A stretch of 64,000 nt of DNA from Bedellia somnulentella (GCA_963576735.1 OY755190.1:9603695-9667694); one strand, 5' to 3'. Shown: positions 1-10,216, numbered from the stretch's first letter. Notes: generated by a model from the sequence alone, not told the origin. Numbers and translations: made by a program.

Positions 1-173
1 GAAACCGCGCGTATCACTTATTTCGCATATGCGAACTCCTGGCTGAGCTACGGCATAATACTATGGGGAAATAGCACCCACTCGTCTCAGGTATTTATTA
101 TGCAAAAAAAACTAATAAGAATTATTGCAAATATCACAGAATCGGATTCTTGTAGGCCTTATTTTATTAAAAA
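1..173 (+). pseudogene. LINE reverse-transcriptase C-terminal region, part 1
   Basis: Reading from base 1 (GAA) gives an open frame containing SWLSYGIILWGNSTH and RIIANITESDSCRPYF. This resembles the region after the catalytic domain in jockey/CR1-like non-LTR retrotransposons. The frame stops being LINE-like at 173, where a Helitron begins. Joining base 173 directly to base 1663 keeps the frame exactly, so this is the same LINE copy as 1663-1981. The 5' part lies outside the window. The LINE clade is uncertain. Confidence 0.7.
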
Positions 174-1662
174 CTAGCTTTTTGCCCCGCGACTTCGTCC
201 GCGTGGACTTCATTTTTTGCATCCAGTTTACATAATACCAAAATACCGAAACACTGTCTCAACTTCTGTTTTTTATATTTATAATCCCGCGGGCGTTGTA
301 AATGACATAAAGGACATTGAGGCTTTTTAAGTGATTGTTGGGCGATGCAGTTTGTGACCCATCACTAACAACCTTTATTAACCTATCTTTTATCAATATA
401 TTTCCAAAATTGGATGAAGAATTAGTATCTCCGAAGCTATGGCCACCCTTTTATGGAATTTATGGTTGTTAGCATATATTCATGAATGATTGATAGTTGG
501 ATTTCATAAATTCAATCGCACCAAGTTTTATTATAAAATGTAAAAAAACTCTATATTAACTTTCATTTGCTATATCAACCCGTTAGGGGATGAGTTCCAA
601 AAATTCCTTTTTAATTGTTCATAAGAATCATGAAACAAATATACCAAGTTTTTATGTTCAGAAATGAGAATATCTCTAGTAAGTACAGATACGGATAGTA
701 GTTTGGCGCTGCGGCGACGGCCCGGTGCTGCCCCCTACACTGACCGTTGGTGATAGTGGGAGAGCTTGCAGCGATTGCTCGGCAATATAGGGATGATTAG
801 TGGTGGATCTCCTTCCAAAATAATCGCTAAATTGAAGGGATAGTGCTTGTTATTATTATATATAGTGTTATTTTAAGCTGACAAACATTTTTTTTACAAA
901 AAGCTTGAATTACCTGAGATACGAACCCGGGACGATTGATTCATAATAGTTCTAATTAAATATTCATAGTAGTTAGTTATACCGCTACGCCACGGAGACG
1001 TTACCGGGGCGGTGTCAAATTTTTATTACGCTTTATTTCACATTAGTCTTACTATTGATAAACAAATTTGTCATTTAAATTGATGAAACCCCTTCATCTT
1101 TCCAAAATGAACATTAACAAAGTGTCTGATGTGAATTCCATCGATGATAAAAATAATCGCTGCAATATTTTGAGCCATATATGAGTTAAGGTTTTTTGAT
1201 GTTCCTATGAGAACTCTTGCGGATTCCTTAGTTTCAAGGAATCGTCGTCGTTTCATTTAGTTTCTATATTTACATGTTAATATTCGTTTGCAATATAAGT
1301 AGATGTAAAAAAAAATGTATACGATAAAAAAATAGTACATCATGGCTCGGGAGTTCCTTATTTTCGGGGATGCATTACCGTACCATTAAGCTTCTAAATT
1401 TTGATTTTCATATTAGTTTACAATATTTTACGTTGTTTTAAACGATACACAGCGCCATCTCCAATGCATTTAGTAAGCAAACAATATTTTTGATTTCCCG
1501 TGGGAACATATTTTTTCCGGGATAAAAAGTACCCTATTATTTAATTTAGACTTCTAACTACACGTCTGAAAAATTTCAAAGCAATCGGTTCAGTATTTAC
1601 GGCGTGAAAGCGGAACAAACAAACAAACAAACTCACTTTCCCATTTATAATATTAGTATGGA
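174..1662 (-). mobile_element. Non-autonomous Helitron, inserted in a LINE
   Basis: On the minus strand the element begins TC (1662-1661) with the start TCCATACTAATATTATAAA and ends in CTAG (177-174). It sits between A and T with no target-site duplication, the standard Helitron insertion pattern. The GC-rich arm beside the CTAG end (GCCCCGCGACTTCGTCCGCG) can form the usual terminal hairpin. No helicase or Rep frame is seen inside. It carries an old SINE-A fragment at about 308-460. A second copy of the same family is at 20427-21984. Confidence 0.85.
308..470 (+). repeat. SINE-A fragment carried inside Helitron
   Basis: Degenerate SINE-A without its 5' end: the GGGCGATG...GACCCATCAC core, then the pre-tail region ending near the GAATTTATGGTTG remnant. 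The same fragment occupies the equivalent place in the Helitron copy at 20427, so it inserted before that family spread. Confidence 0.6.
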
Positions 1663-1981
1663 TAACATACTTACATTGACAGGTATATATATCCTAGAAA
1701 TTTGTAAATTCGTTCGTGAAAATCAACATTTATACACTAAAAGAAAAGATATAGACACACCATACATACTGAGACACCCAAACAAATTGCAGACGCCGGT
1801 TACGCGCCTACACATGCAGTCGTGTAACGCACACATAATGTCAATAAATGTTTACAACAAGTTGCCCAACAAACTCAAAAGAACTGAAAATGATAAATTT
1901 CCCCAACAGTTGAAAAAACTACTTATAAAAAAATGCTATTACTCGCTAAAAGAATTCTTAAACGACGAAACATTGAAATAA
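1663..1981 (+). pseudogene. LINE reverse-transcriptase C-terminal end, part 2
   Basis: Continues the frame of 1-173 across the Helitron: NILTLTGIYILEICKFVREN, then NVYNKLPNKLK and KKCYYSLKEFLND before a TAA stop at 1979-1981. The NKLP...KKLL..KCYYS..EFL ending is characteristic of the C-termini of jockey/CR1-like LINE polymerases. A 3' UTR follows, broken by a second Helitron (2047-3702), and resumes at 3703. Confidence 0.75.
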
Positions 1982-2690
1982 ATTATATTTTATTAGACTT
2001 ATTCGAATAGCCGTTGACCAAATAAAAATGACATTATTAATCTATATCTATACTAATATTATAAAGAGGAAAGGTTTGATTTTTTGTTTGTTTGTTTGTT
2101 TGAATTGAATAGGCTCCAAAACTACTGGACGGATTTGAAAAATTCTTTCACTGTTTTGATGCTACACTATTCCCAAGTGACATAGGCTATATTTTATTTT
2201 CAAAAAAATTAGGGATCCTTACGTAAACTTCAAAAATGTAACCCAAGGTGTTAAAGAAATACCAAAAAAAATCCTTACATCGCGTGCGCTGCGAAAACTA
2301 TTGACAATAGAATAAAATTATGTGCTACAATTTTATAGAACACATCATTATCTAAAAAAAATGCCCCGACAGCATGTCTCTAACTATTATAGTTATCTCA
2401 CAACAAGCGTCATTATATAAAATTATTTAAAAATTAAATTAAAATCCTGCTTTAGAAAAGGCTCTTTATTTGTACCTATCTAATCCTTATAAAAAAACGT
2501 ATATATTATTTCAGACTACTTCAATACCCTTATATTACTTTTTGAATTATTCGATTCGAACATTCCATTCGAAAGTTATCTCGAATTAAAAAAATAGATA
2601 AAACTCCGCTATGCATAGTAAGTTGTTGCAGGCGTCACGAAGGGGTACGGGAGGCTGCTTATCAAAGAGTTAAAGCAAAATTTAATTGTA

Positions 2691-3002
2691 GTGACTATTA
2701 CCACTGGCCCAGCAGCCGGTCAATTAGCTCATATACCGAGGATACCGATGATCCCAACTGATCTGCCAATTCCATTTAAACGGCTACAATTTCCGGTTAA
2801 AACATCTTTTGCTTTAACAATTAATAAGTCCCAAGGCCAAACCTTCAAATTAGTAGGGATTGACCTGCGAAAGAATTGTTTTACTCACGGTCAACTGTAC
2901 GTTGGCCTGTCGCGGGTGGGAGCTCCTGAACATCAATTTATTTTGCTGCCCCAAAATACAACAACGTCAAATATTGTTTACAGGGAAGCTCTAACTCTAT
3001 AA
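2691..3002 (+). pseudogene. Helitron Pif1-like helicase, C-terminal fragment
   Basis: About 100 residues match the extreme C-terminus of the Helitron Rep/helicase protein: IPRIPMIPTDLPIPFKRLQF, then FALTINKSQGQTF and HGQLYVGLSRVG. The last two are the conserved late motifs of Pif1-family SF1 helicases. In an intact element this helicase unwinds donor DNA for rolling-circle transposition. The Rep nuclease, zinc finger and N-terminal helicase motifs (Walker A and B) are missing, so the copy is not autonomous. The frame ends in TAA at 3000-3002, the natural C-terminus of the family. Confidence 0.85.
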
Positions 3003-3031
3003 ATTGAATGGCTTTTGATATAATTACTCAT

Positions 3032-3266
3032 ACATACATACATACATATACTCACGGCTATAAATCCCTAGAAGGGGTAGCCAGAGCTAAGGAATTAGAA
3101 ATTCCTCAGCCACATTTGGAAAATTGAGTGGGGAAAGGATGGTAAAGTAAAGGTTGTTGGTGATGGGTCTCCAGCCGCATCGCCCAAAAATCCCTTAAAA
3201 GCCCCAATACCGTTAGTCGCCTCTTACGTACACCCATCGGTAGAAACGGGGTAGTGCTATTCTATG
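3032..3266 (-). repeat. SINE-A copy with 11-bp target duplication
   Basis: The (CATA)n tail is on the left. Flanked by TAATTACTCAT at 3021-3031 and 3267-3277. It lacks the last ~20 bp of the 5' end, so it is 5'-truncated. Confidence 0.9.
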
Positions 3267-3335
3267 TAATTACTCATTATGAAAAATAAAAAAAATAAAA
3301 AAATATATCTAAATATAAATACAAAAAAATATAAC

Positions 3336-3578
3336 ATACATACATATACTCACGGCTATAAATCCCTAGAAGGGGTAGCCAGAGCTAAGGAATCAGAAAT
3401 TCCTCAGCCACTTTTGGAAGTTGTGTGGGGAAAAGATGGTGAAATAAAGGTTGTTGGTGATGGGTCTCCAACCGCATCGCCCAAAAATCCCTCAAAAGCC
3501 CCAAAACCGTTAGTCGCCTCTTACGTACACCCACCGGAAGAAATGGGGTAGTGCTATTCTAAGCCGACACTACACAGC
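3336..3578 (-). repeat. Full-length SINE-A copy with target duplication
   Basis: Runs from the (CATA)n tail to the complement of the GCTGTGTAGTGTCGGC 5' end. A-rich target duplication of at least 13 bp (AAAAAAATATAAC) at 3323-3335 and 3579-3591. Confidence 0.9.
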
Positions 3579-3702
3579 AAAAAAATATAACATAGCTTAA
3601 AACTTAAAAAAATATATATTAAAATAATAATACATGTAATAAAATAAAAAACAAAATGTTATTGATAATTTATGCCCGAGCGAAGCCGGGACGGGCTGCT
3701 AG

Positions 3703-3724
3703 TATTTACATATAAAATAATAAA

Positions 3725-3764
<40 letters not shown>

Positions 3765-4029
3765 AAATATTTAGATTTGACATTTATAAAATGATTACTA
3801 TGACATAAGTGGAATAAATTGTATTATAACTATGACTTGACATTTCTATTCTAATACTTACTATGATGGATATAATTAATAATTATTAATGACAGATTGA
3901 TAAGATAATTATTTAATCCTCTCTTCCATTTTGCTATACCCGACAGGGTCCATAAATACTAATGTAAAATGATATAACAGCTGTATACAACTTTATGGAT
4001 TGCAAAAATAAATGAAATGAAATGAAATG
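3703..4029 (+). mobile_element. LINE 3' UTR and pentanucleotide tail
   Basis: Continuation of the LINE 3' UTR interrupted by the Helitron at 2047-3702. It includes an (AT)n run at about 3729-3761 and ends in a repeated AAATG tail (about 4011-4029), typical of short-repeat LINE tails. Confidence 0.65.
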
Positions 4030-4180
4030 GCTTTTTTGAGTGGGTTTTGGGCGATGTGGTTCAAGACCCATCACCAACGGTACTTTATTTCTACCATCTT
4101 GTCCCCTATCAGTTTCCTAAAGTGGCTGAGGAAATTCTTATTCCGAAGCTCTGGTTACCCTTTCTAAAGGAGTTTTTCAA
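4030..4180 (+). repeat. Degenerate SINE-A fragment
   Basis: Retains the GGGCGATGTGGTTCAAGACC core, a good RNA polymerase III B-box-like match, and the CCCATCACCAACG and GTGGCTGAGGAA segments. Its 5' end and tail are missing or decayed. Confidence 0.7.
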
Positions 4181-4249
4181 AAGGAGTGTAAATAGGGATC
4201 ACATAAATATCAGTTTTGAAGCAAAATGTTAGAATATGATTTAGGCACA

Positions 4250-4690
4250 TAAAGAGGACGAAGTCTTGTAAATTACTAAAAGAGATTTATAGAGCCAATG
4301 TGAGTGGTAATGTATAGAACGACCCTGGAGGACACATACATACATACATATACTCACGGCTACAAATCCCTAGAAGGGGTAGCCAGAACTAAGGAATTCG
4401 AAATTCCTCAGCCACGTTTGGAAAGTTGAGTGGGGAAAAGATGGTAAAATAAAGGTTGTTAGTGATGGGTCTCCAACCGCATCGCCCAAAAATCCCTTAA
4501 AAGCCCCAACACCGTTAGTCACCTCTAACGTACACCCACCGGAAGAAATGGGGTAGTGCTATTCTAAGCCGACACTACACAGCAATGGACGTGAGACACC
4601 ACAGTCATGGAGGACACATTTAGGACAAACAGAGAATACACTTAAAGAGGCAGGTGCCATCTTAAGTAGGATTCAAGAAGTGTTCAAATA
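4250..4690 (+). mobile_element. LINE-C remnant split by a SINE-A
   Basis: 4250-4337 and 4608-4690 match the LINE-C 3' coding region (ATTTATAGAGCCAATGTGAG, then the GAGGACACATTTAGGAC region). The frame is broken. The intervening DNA is a SINE-A insertion with a 12-bp duplication. Confidence 0.65.
4338..4607 (-). repeat. SINE-A copy with a 24-bp 5' extension
   Basis: The target duplication TGGAGGACACAT lies at 4326-4337 and 4608-4619. The canonical SINE ends at 4583. A further 24 bp (4584-4607) lie inside the duplication, so they were part of the inserted molecule. Confidence 0.85.
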
Positions 4691-4908
4691 TAGAATTAAA
4701 AATCCATCGGACACTTTTGGAAGTTGAGTGGGAAAAAGATCGTAAAATAGAGGATGGTGGTTGTGAAAGATGAAAGGTAATGGGTCTTCAGCCACATCAC
4801 CCAATAATCGTATTACTTAGAAGAACCTTAGTCACCCAGGATAACACCCTCGGGAAGAAATTGGCTAGTGCTATTCTAAGCCGACACTGAACAGCCATCG
4901 AGAAAAGT
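4690..4908 (-). repeat. Diverged SINE-A copy
   Basis: Lacks its tail but keeps GTTGAGTGGG, the TCTTCAGCCACATCACCCAA core and the CTATTCTAAGCCGACACT 5' end. Confidence 0.75.
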
Positions 4909-5097
4909 TACTATGAATATGAAAAACAAAGTTTAGAATTTGTTTTAATGACTTACCCTTATTTTCAAAGTTTTTTTTGTCTATGCGAAGAACTTCTTTA
5001 GAAAGGTATGCAGAGTTATCATTTAATTAGATACTCTTATTTCCATTTATAAGGAAAAACTAAAAAAAATTAGCAAGTCACAATAAATCTCGTCTTA

Positions 5098-5340
5098 AAC
5101 AAATCCCAAAAAGGGGTAGCCAGAGCTTCAGAGCTATAAGCTCCTGAGCGACATTTGGAAGTAGATAGGGGAGAAGATGGTAGAAATAAAGTATCATTGG
5201 TGATGAGTCTCCAACCGCATCGCTCAAAAACCACTTAAAAAGCCCCATAACCTTAGTCGCTGCTTACGACACTCGTGGGTAGAAAAGGGAAGTGACATTT
5301 GAGATTGGCACTACACGACACACCGGCACTACACGGCACT
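5098..5340 (-). repeat. SINE-A copy, second subfamily
   Basis: Matches the subfamily with GGCACTACACGG at the 5' end and a CGACACTCGTGGGTAG segment. The tail is lost and there is a short duplication near 5310-5340. Confidence 0.75.
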
Positions 5341-5398
5341 AATAGTATTATTTTCATTTTAACTAAAAAACCCTTAAAATAAGTTTATGAGACACAAG

Positions 5399-5648
5399 TA
5401 CTGTGTAGTGTCGGCTTAGAATAGCACTACCCCATTTCTTCCGGTGGGTGTACGTAAGAGGCGACTAACGGTTTTGGGGCTTTTGAGGGATTTTTGGGCG
5501 ATGCGGTTGGAGACCCATCACCAACAACCTTTATTTCACCATCTTTTCCCCACACAACTTCCAAAAGTGGCTGAGGAATTTCTGATTCCTTAGCTCTGGC
5601 TACCCCTTCTAGGGATTTATAGCCGTGAGTATATGTATGTATGTATGT
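5399..5648 (+). repeat. Full-length SINE-A copy with 12-bp target duplication
   Basis: Starts CTGTGTAGTGTCGGC, has the B-box-like GGTTGGAGACC and ends with the hairpin, GTGAGTATATG and ATGT repeats. ATGAGACACAAG is at 5387-5398 and 5649-5660. Confidence 0.9.
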
Positions 5649-5699
5649 ATGAGACACAAGAAACCTTGCCTTAAAATAGCATCTCTATTATCTTCATTT

Positions 5700-6150
5700 A
5701 TATTTAAAATAAGGAGTTTTATTTGCACAGTTTGCACCAGACGAAATGGCACCAGCGTTTCAACTTGAACCAGTTAAGCGGCACTTGAAAAAGTTTGTAC
5801 TTTCACTGCGGATTTCGCGGTGACATCGTCAACTGAGCTTGGGTTAGTTAGGTTTGTCTGAGAATTTGAAACTTGTTCTTACGCATCCTTATAAGTAATC
5901 TCAAATCTCAAAACAGTCTGAAAAAAAGAGTATTATTTTAAAAACGTTACACCAATCTCATCTTCTGATTGTCGGCACATTGACTAAGAGAGCAAAGAAC
6001 CTTCAGTAACACTATTTTCCCATATCAACTCCTAAAGGGTTTGAAAGCGTTGAATCCGAAGGTATATATATTTTTTCGGATTACTGCTGTGAATATAGGG
6101 AAGACAGGCAGGGTAGATATGTTTAAGTTGTGCTTAAGAATAAAGAAGCA
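5700..6150. other. Unassigned intergenic stretch
   Basis: No open frame or recognised repeat. Moderately AT-rich, with nothing that can be assigned. Confidence 0.5.
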
Positions 6151-6345
6151 TTCAGCAACTTCTTCTTTCTAAGTCTAAAAACATACATACTCCCTGTGCT
6201 ACTAGAAGAGGCTGTTATAATTATCTAGTAACCCTCAGTATGTCGTTAGTTATGTTCTTTAGATATACGACTACGCACTTAACTTAGACCCAGACCTATA
6301 TACCTAATAAACCCAACTCACCAATCCTGATTAGGAAATTCACAT
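6150..6345. repeat. Unclassified repeat, copy 1 of 3
   Basis: Shares a diffuse pattern with 6780-7020 and 8390-8580, including the closing CCTAATAAACCCAACTCACC followed by a GAAA..CAC segment. No coding frame. Confidence 0.4.
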
Positions 6346-6385
6346 TAATACGACAGATTAATTCCAGTCTGGTAAAAAAACATTT

Positions 6386-6745
6386 GAAAAAACTCAAACG
6401 TTCACGCCGTATATCCCCGAAGGGGTTGGCAGAGGTATTAATACTTTTGAACATCACGTGACATTGTCGCCTGGTGTTCGGAGTACCCACGTTTTGCTTG
6501 GACAGTGTACTTACGTGATATTGGGCAGGCCTAACGCTTATTGTACTTATACACTGTCACATGACTCGGTAGAACTTAGCCATGTGGGTTTACTCAAGAT
6601 ATTTCCCTCACCGTTAACAACCATGATAAATTAACAACACATACAATTTTGGAAAAGACAAAATTGGTGAAGACCCGACTCGGGATTTGAACCCATGCCC
6701 CTCTGCATGCAAGGCCGCTGTTCTATCCACTGAGCTAAAAATAAT
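6386..6745 (-). repeat. Full-length SINE-B with tRNA-like head
   Basis: On the minus strand the head reads TAGCTCAGTGGATAG (A box) and GGGTTCAAATCCC (B box), with a tRNA-like spacing. The body is ~230 bp. It ends with the CCCCTTCGGGG hairpin and the GGCGTGAACGTTTGAG tail start. The anticodon-arm region resembles tRNA-Ala(TGC), but this is only a resemblance. Confidence 0.85.
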
Positions 6746-6779
6746 GTTGAATTAAAATCGCGTTGTTGAAATAAAAAAA

Positions 6780-7020
6780 TGCGTTTCCAAAATAATACAT
6801 AACGCACGCTTCTTGATACTTCATAACGTCGTGTCTGCCACCATAGGAAATAGACTTACTAAAGAGTTTCTACAAGAAACTGTAATAATAAACTAAACAA
6901 TAGTAAGAAGTTATTAGTGTTGTAAGGCCGGTACGCATCATCTATACTATCCTAGACCTAACTGACAGGCCCTACCTAATAAATCGCTAAACCCAATAAA
7001 GAAAGTCACGCTTTAACTGA
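6780..7020. repeat. Unclassified repeat, copy 2 of 3
   Basis: Contains AAATAGACTTACTAAAGAG, which aligns with AAATAGTCTTGCTAAAGAG at about 8427. Ends near CCCAATAAAGAAAGTCACG. No coding frame. Confidence 0.45.
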
Positions 7021-7061
7021 TACTACTAGACTAGAAAAACCTTTTATGTTTTGACAACATT

Positions 7062-7295
7062 ATACTCACGGCTATAAATCCCTAGAAGAGGTAGCCAGAG
7101 CTGCAGAATAAGAAGTTCCTCGGCCATTTTTTTGAAGTTGAGGGGGGAAAAGGTTGTAAAATAAAGGTTGTTGGTGTAGGGTTTCTGACCCCATCGCCCA
7201 ACAACTTCATTAAAAGTCCCATTTCCTTAGTCGCCTCTTACGAACACCCACGGGTAGAAATGGGGTATTGCTATTCTAGGCCGATACGATCCAGA
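7062..7295 (-). repeat. SINE-A copy
   Basis: Complete body from ACTCACGGCTATAAATCCC to CTAGGCCGATAC. The tetranucleotide tail has been lost. Confidence 0.85.
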
Positions 7296-7344
7296 AATAT
7301 GCATAATTTCAATGCTATAAAAGGCACTTTACGAGGAAGTATGT

Positions 7345-7509
7345 TGGAACGTTTGTAATGTAAGGTTATGTGATCGTGTCAGGAATGACGTGATTCGTGA
7401 AAGATGCGGTGTAAAAGATGATATTGTAAGTAAGATAGAAAAAGGAATGTTGAGATGCTTTGGGCACATCGAGAGGATGGATGATAGGAAATTGGTAAAA
7501 GGTATCTAT

Positions 7510-7552
<43 letters not shown>

Positions 7553-8130
7553 AAAAATGTTTATTTGGAACAAATTTTTTGACAACACACAATTTACAAA
7601 TTAACAAGCGGAAAATAACAAGATTTGTACCAAATAGGCTCCAACTCAGCATGTGTATGGAAGAAACAAGCAGCCAGGCCGGTGATTCTCCCATACGCTG
7701 GTTTTCAGTTGGCGCCCAGAATATTATATTTATACTATAACCTAACTTAAGTAATACTAACTAACTAATTAAAAAAGACTTAATCTAATATACAAACAAT
7801 TGCTAAAACAAAAACTTAACAACAAAAGTAAAGAATTTAAAACAAAAGTAAAGAAAAATGCAATTGGTAACCAATAATTTGTCAACAACCAACCAAGCAC
7901 CAAATGTCACTTATTTCTCCAGAGTATATGTACGATACTATAGAGCTAATGTGGAAGGTAATGTTAGCAGAGGACGGCCACGGAGGACACACTTGGATCA
8001 AATTGAGAGTGTGCTCAAAAACGCAGGCGTCCGAAGTATGAAGAAATTGATGAATGTAGAAGAAGCTAGCTCTGCCTACCCCAATGGGAATTAACGGCGT
8101 GAGTATATGTATGTATGTATGTGTTGGAAA
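7345..8130 (+). mobile_element. LINE-C 3' end, interrupted by another retroelement
   Basis: 7360-7510 translates to RVRNDVIRERCGVKDDIV and GMLRCFGHIERMDDRKLVKG, the C-terminal region of an endonuclease/reverse-transcriptase LINE. The frame resumes after an insertion at about 7938 (RANVEGNVSRGRPRRTHLDQ), runs to a TAA stop near 8094 and ends with GGCGTGAGTATATGTATG. The clade is probably RTE/R4-like but unproven. Confidence 0.8.
7511..7937 (-). mobile_element. LINE 3'-UTR insertion with (GAAA)n tail
   Basis: About 430 bp split LINE-C, with a possible short CTATAGA duplication on each side. On the minus strand it ends in a (TTTC)n run (about 7511-7553). The GACTCAGCAT/AACTCAGCATGTG and GGCGCC segments recur in the LINE 3' region at 45525-45700, so it is probably a 5'-truncated LINE tail. 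Confidence 0.55.
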
Positions 8131-8297
8131 AAAAGAAGTTTTATTTGTAAGACACATTTTTCTAAATGACATATATACAATACATATACGCACGCAGCAT
8201 CTTTTGTAACATGAATATCTATAGAATTTATACATTCCTTATCAACCTCAGATAATCCCAAAACAATGCAATAAAATATCATTCCTATACGTATAAC

Positions 8298-8383
8298 AAA
8301 AGTGGCTGAGGAATTTCCAATTCCTTAGCTCTGGCTACCCCTTCTAGGGATCTATAGCCGTGAGTATATGTATGTATGTATGT
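8298..8383 (+). repeat. 5'-truncated SINE-A with 9-bp target duplication
   Basis: Only the last ~86 bp, from AAAAGTGGCTGAGG to the ATGT tail. ACGTATAAC lies at 8289-8297 and 8384-8392. Truncation with a flanking duplication indicates target-primed reverse transcription. Confidence 0.9.
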
Positions 8384-8389
8384 ACGTAT

Positions 8390-8580
8390 AACACTGCCAT
8401 CGCCATAGCATCTGCTGCTACAGCAAATAGTCTTGCTAAAGAGCTACCTCAAGAGGCTCCAATGATTACCATGTAAACACGAATAAGTTAGTCCGGTATG
8501 TGACACCTGTAGTTCCTAGACGCGACCGGTAGGCTCGTCAGCACATCACACCCACCTCGCCAATTTAGAAAGTTATTTTT
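8390..8580. repeat. Unclassified repeat, copy 3 of 3
   Basis: Aligns with 6780-7020 through AAATAGTCTTGCTAAAGAG and ends at CCAATTTAGAAAGTT. No coding frame. Confidence 0.45.
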
Positions 8581-8589
8581 TTTATTCCG

Positions 8590-8763
8590 CCATTAAGTTG
8601 GACAAGGTTGCGTTGCTCAGCGGCCAGTAGTTGTGGATTGTGTGTCAGTGGACTCGGACGCAGAATCGAGTTGAACAATCGATTGTTGGTTCGCGTGTGA
8701 ACACAATACTACGCGATTCATTCGGCTCGTGAATCGGTTATTCGAAATTGACTTGCATTTCGG
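8590..8763 (+). promoter_or_regulatory. Possible untranslated first exon of the CRAL-TRIO gene
   Basis: A stretch rich in CG relative to its surroundings, without repeats, ending in a strong 5' splice site (CATTTCGG|GTGAGTG at 8763/8764). The next plus-strand host exon has an acceptor at 27400 and starts with untranslated sequence, so this could be its leader exon with an 18.6-kb intron. No transcript evidence is available, and the 5' boundary is arbitrary. Confidence 0.4.
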
Positions 8764-9295
8764 GTGAGTGAATGTTGACATTTTCTATTTTTATAAACTC
8801 TCTCTGTCAAGTTCATGAGAAACTTGATTTGGCAGAAAATCTAGGTTGTTTAATAGACTCACAAAGCTGCTTTTACTTTTCTATTTATGTAGGAATTTAT
8901 TGATAAAGTTATTTTATTGTTAGACATGCAAAACAATTATAAAATACTGCTTGTAGATATTGTGGCAAAACTTTCTATTCTTGCACATTATAATATAATA
9001 ATAAATATTTATAACAAGGTAAACATTAATATTTACGCAAACGTAATACTATCGTATTTACTTGTACTATGTTTTAGCCAAGATTCAAAATGAGACAGAG
9101 AGCGGATACAATAAGATAGAGATTTGTAAGAGGTGGATAAATTGTAAAAAACGTAATTAAAAAAATAAGGTTGAAATACGGATTAATTCCTTTTATCGCT
9201 CTCGCCAAGTGTGACCTATCTCCAATTCACTATAAATCTTTAAACAAAATTTTTTTAAGCCATATTTTAGAAGTAATAAGTTAATAAGTTAGAAG
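8764..9295. other. AT-rich non-coding DNA
   Basis: Possibly intron 1 of the CRAL-TRIO gene. No recognisable element. Confidence 0.4.
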
Positions 9296-9299
9296 TAGC

Positions 9300-9515
9300 A
9301 TGGATGGATAGCAACGACATGCATGATAGTCCAGTGGGTAGAACACACGCCCGAAAAAAGAAGGTCGTGAGTTCCAATCCTGGGTCGGGCCTACACCAAT
9401 TTGTCTTTTCTAAAGTCATATGTGTGGTTAATTTATCATGGTTGTTAACGGTGAGGGAAAACATCGTGAGGAAACCCACATGGCTGAGTTGTAGCATGGC
9501 TAAGGAAATATAAAT
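9300..9515 (+). repeat. SINE-B copy lacking its 3' half
   Basis: tRNA-like head GATAGTCCAGTGGGTAGAAC (A box) and GAGTTCCAATCC (B box), then TCTAAAGTCATATGTGTGG and ATCGTGAGGAAACCCACATG. The hairpin and tail are missing. Confidence 0.85.
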
Positions 9516-9519
9516 GATT

Positions 9520-9970
9520 TTTATATGTATAGAGTAATATGATGTTAAGGTTCTATTGAGCATAAAAATATTTAATACGAGTAGATACTCTAATTTGCAT
9601 GATCAAGAAAAAAAGGGAGATAGTGTTCTTAATATGTAAATAGTAATATAGAGTTAAGCTTCTATTTAATAGTTAATATAAAAACACAGATAATCTATAA
9701 CTTAGCAGTGCAACATCCGTGGTAAGTAAAATAGCAACAAGTTACATGTCTCTAGGTCCCGTTTGAATCCCGTTATGGGAAAATATTTCTATGATGAATG
9801 CCTTTGAGTGTCTTCTTACGTAATTATATCTCTACATATAATGATGGGTTGCCCTCACGTCTGTTTGTTTGTCTGTCAATTTGTCGTAAGTTATTTGCTT
9901 TATGGTGCTAGTTTTACCTACTTGGGTAAGTGATAAGTTTTGCCTAAAGGCAGCTTATTTATTAATTTGG
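9520..9970. other. AT-rich non-coding DNA
   Basis: A possible Helitron-end remnant (GTTTGTTTGTCTGTC) lies near 9860. Otherwise nothing assignable. Confidence 0.4.
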
Positions 9971-9972
9971 AT

Positions 9973-10216
9973 GCATACATACATATACTCACGGCTATAA
10001 TTCCCTAGAAGGGGTAACCAGAGCCAAGGAATTATAAATTCCTCAGCCACTTTTGGAAGTTGAGTGGGGAAAAGGCGGTAAAATAAAGGTTTTTGGTGAT
10101 GGGTCTCCAACCGCATCGCCCAAAAATCCAATAAAACGCCCCAATACCCTTAGTCGCCTCTTACGACACCCGTGGGTAGAAAGGGGTAGCGACATTCTTA
10201 GCCGGCACTACACGGC
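9973..10216 (-). repeat. SINE-A copy, second subfamily
   Basis: (CATA)n tail on the left and GGCACTACACGGC at the 5' end. Carries the CGACACCCGTGGGTAGAAAG subfamily segment. Confidence 0.88.

Larger units (their letters stand above)
2047..3702 (+). mobile_element. Helitron with helicase remnant and two SINE insertions
   Basis: The 5' terminus TCTATACTAATATTATAAAG is followed by a (TTTG)n stretch. The 3' terminus is a CCCGAGCGAAGCCGGG hairpin, a short spacer and CTAG (3699-3702). It is flanked by A on the left and T on the right with no target duplication. The interior is mostly deleted but keeps the C-terminus of the Pif1-like helicase (2691-3002). SINE-A copies sit at 3032-3266 and 3336-3578. 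Confidence 0.85.

Noticed and set aside
1071..1256. 61-codon minus-strand frame in the Helitron
   Set aside because: No Helitron protein motif, and not open in the sister copy at 20427-21984.
3279..3551. 90-codon plus-strand frame
   Set aside because: It lies on the antisense of a SINE-A bounded by a target duplication. The same peptide appears in many copies, such as 5427-5657, so it is not a gene.
7390..7740. 116-codon plus-strand frame including a KERKKERKK run
   Set aside because: The first part is a true LINE-C end, but the Lys/Glu run is the (GAAA)n tail of another inserted element read through by chance.
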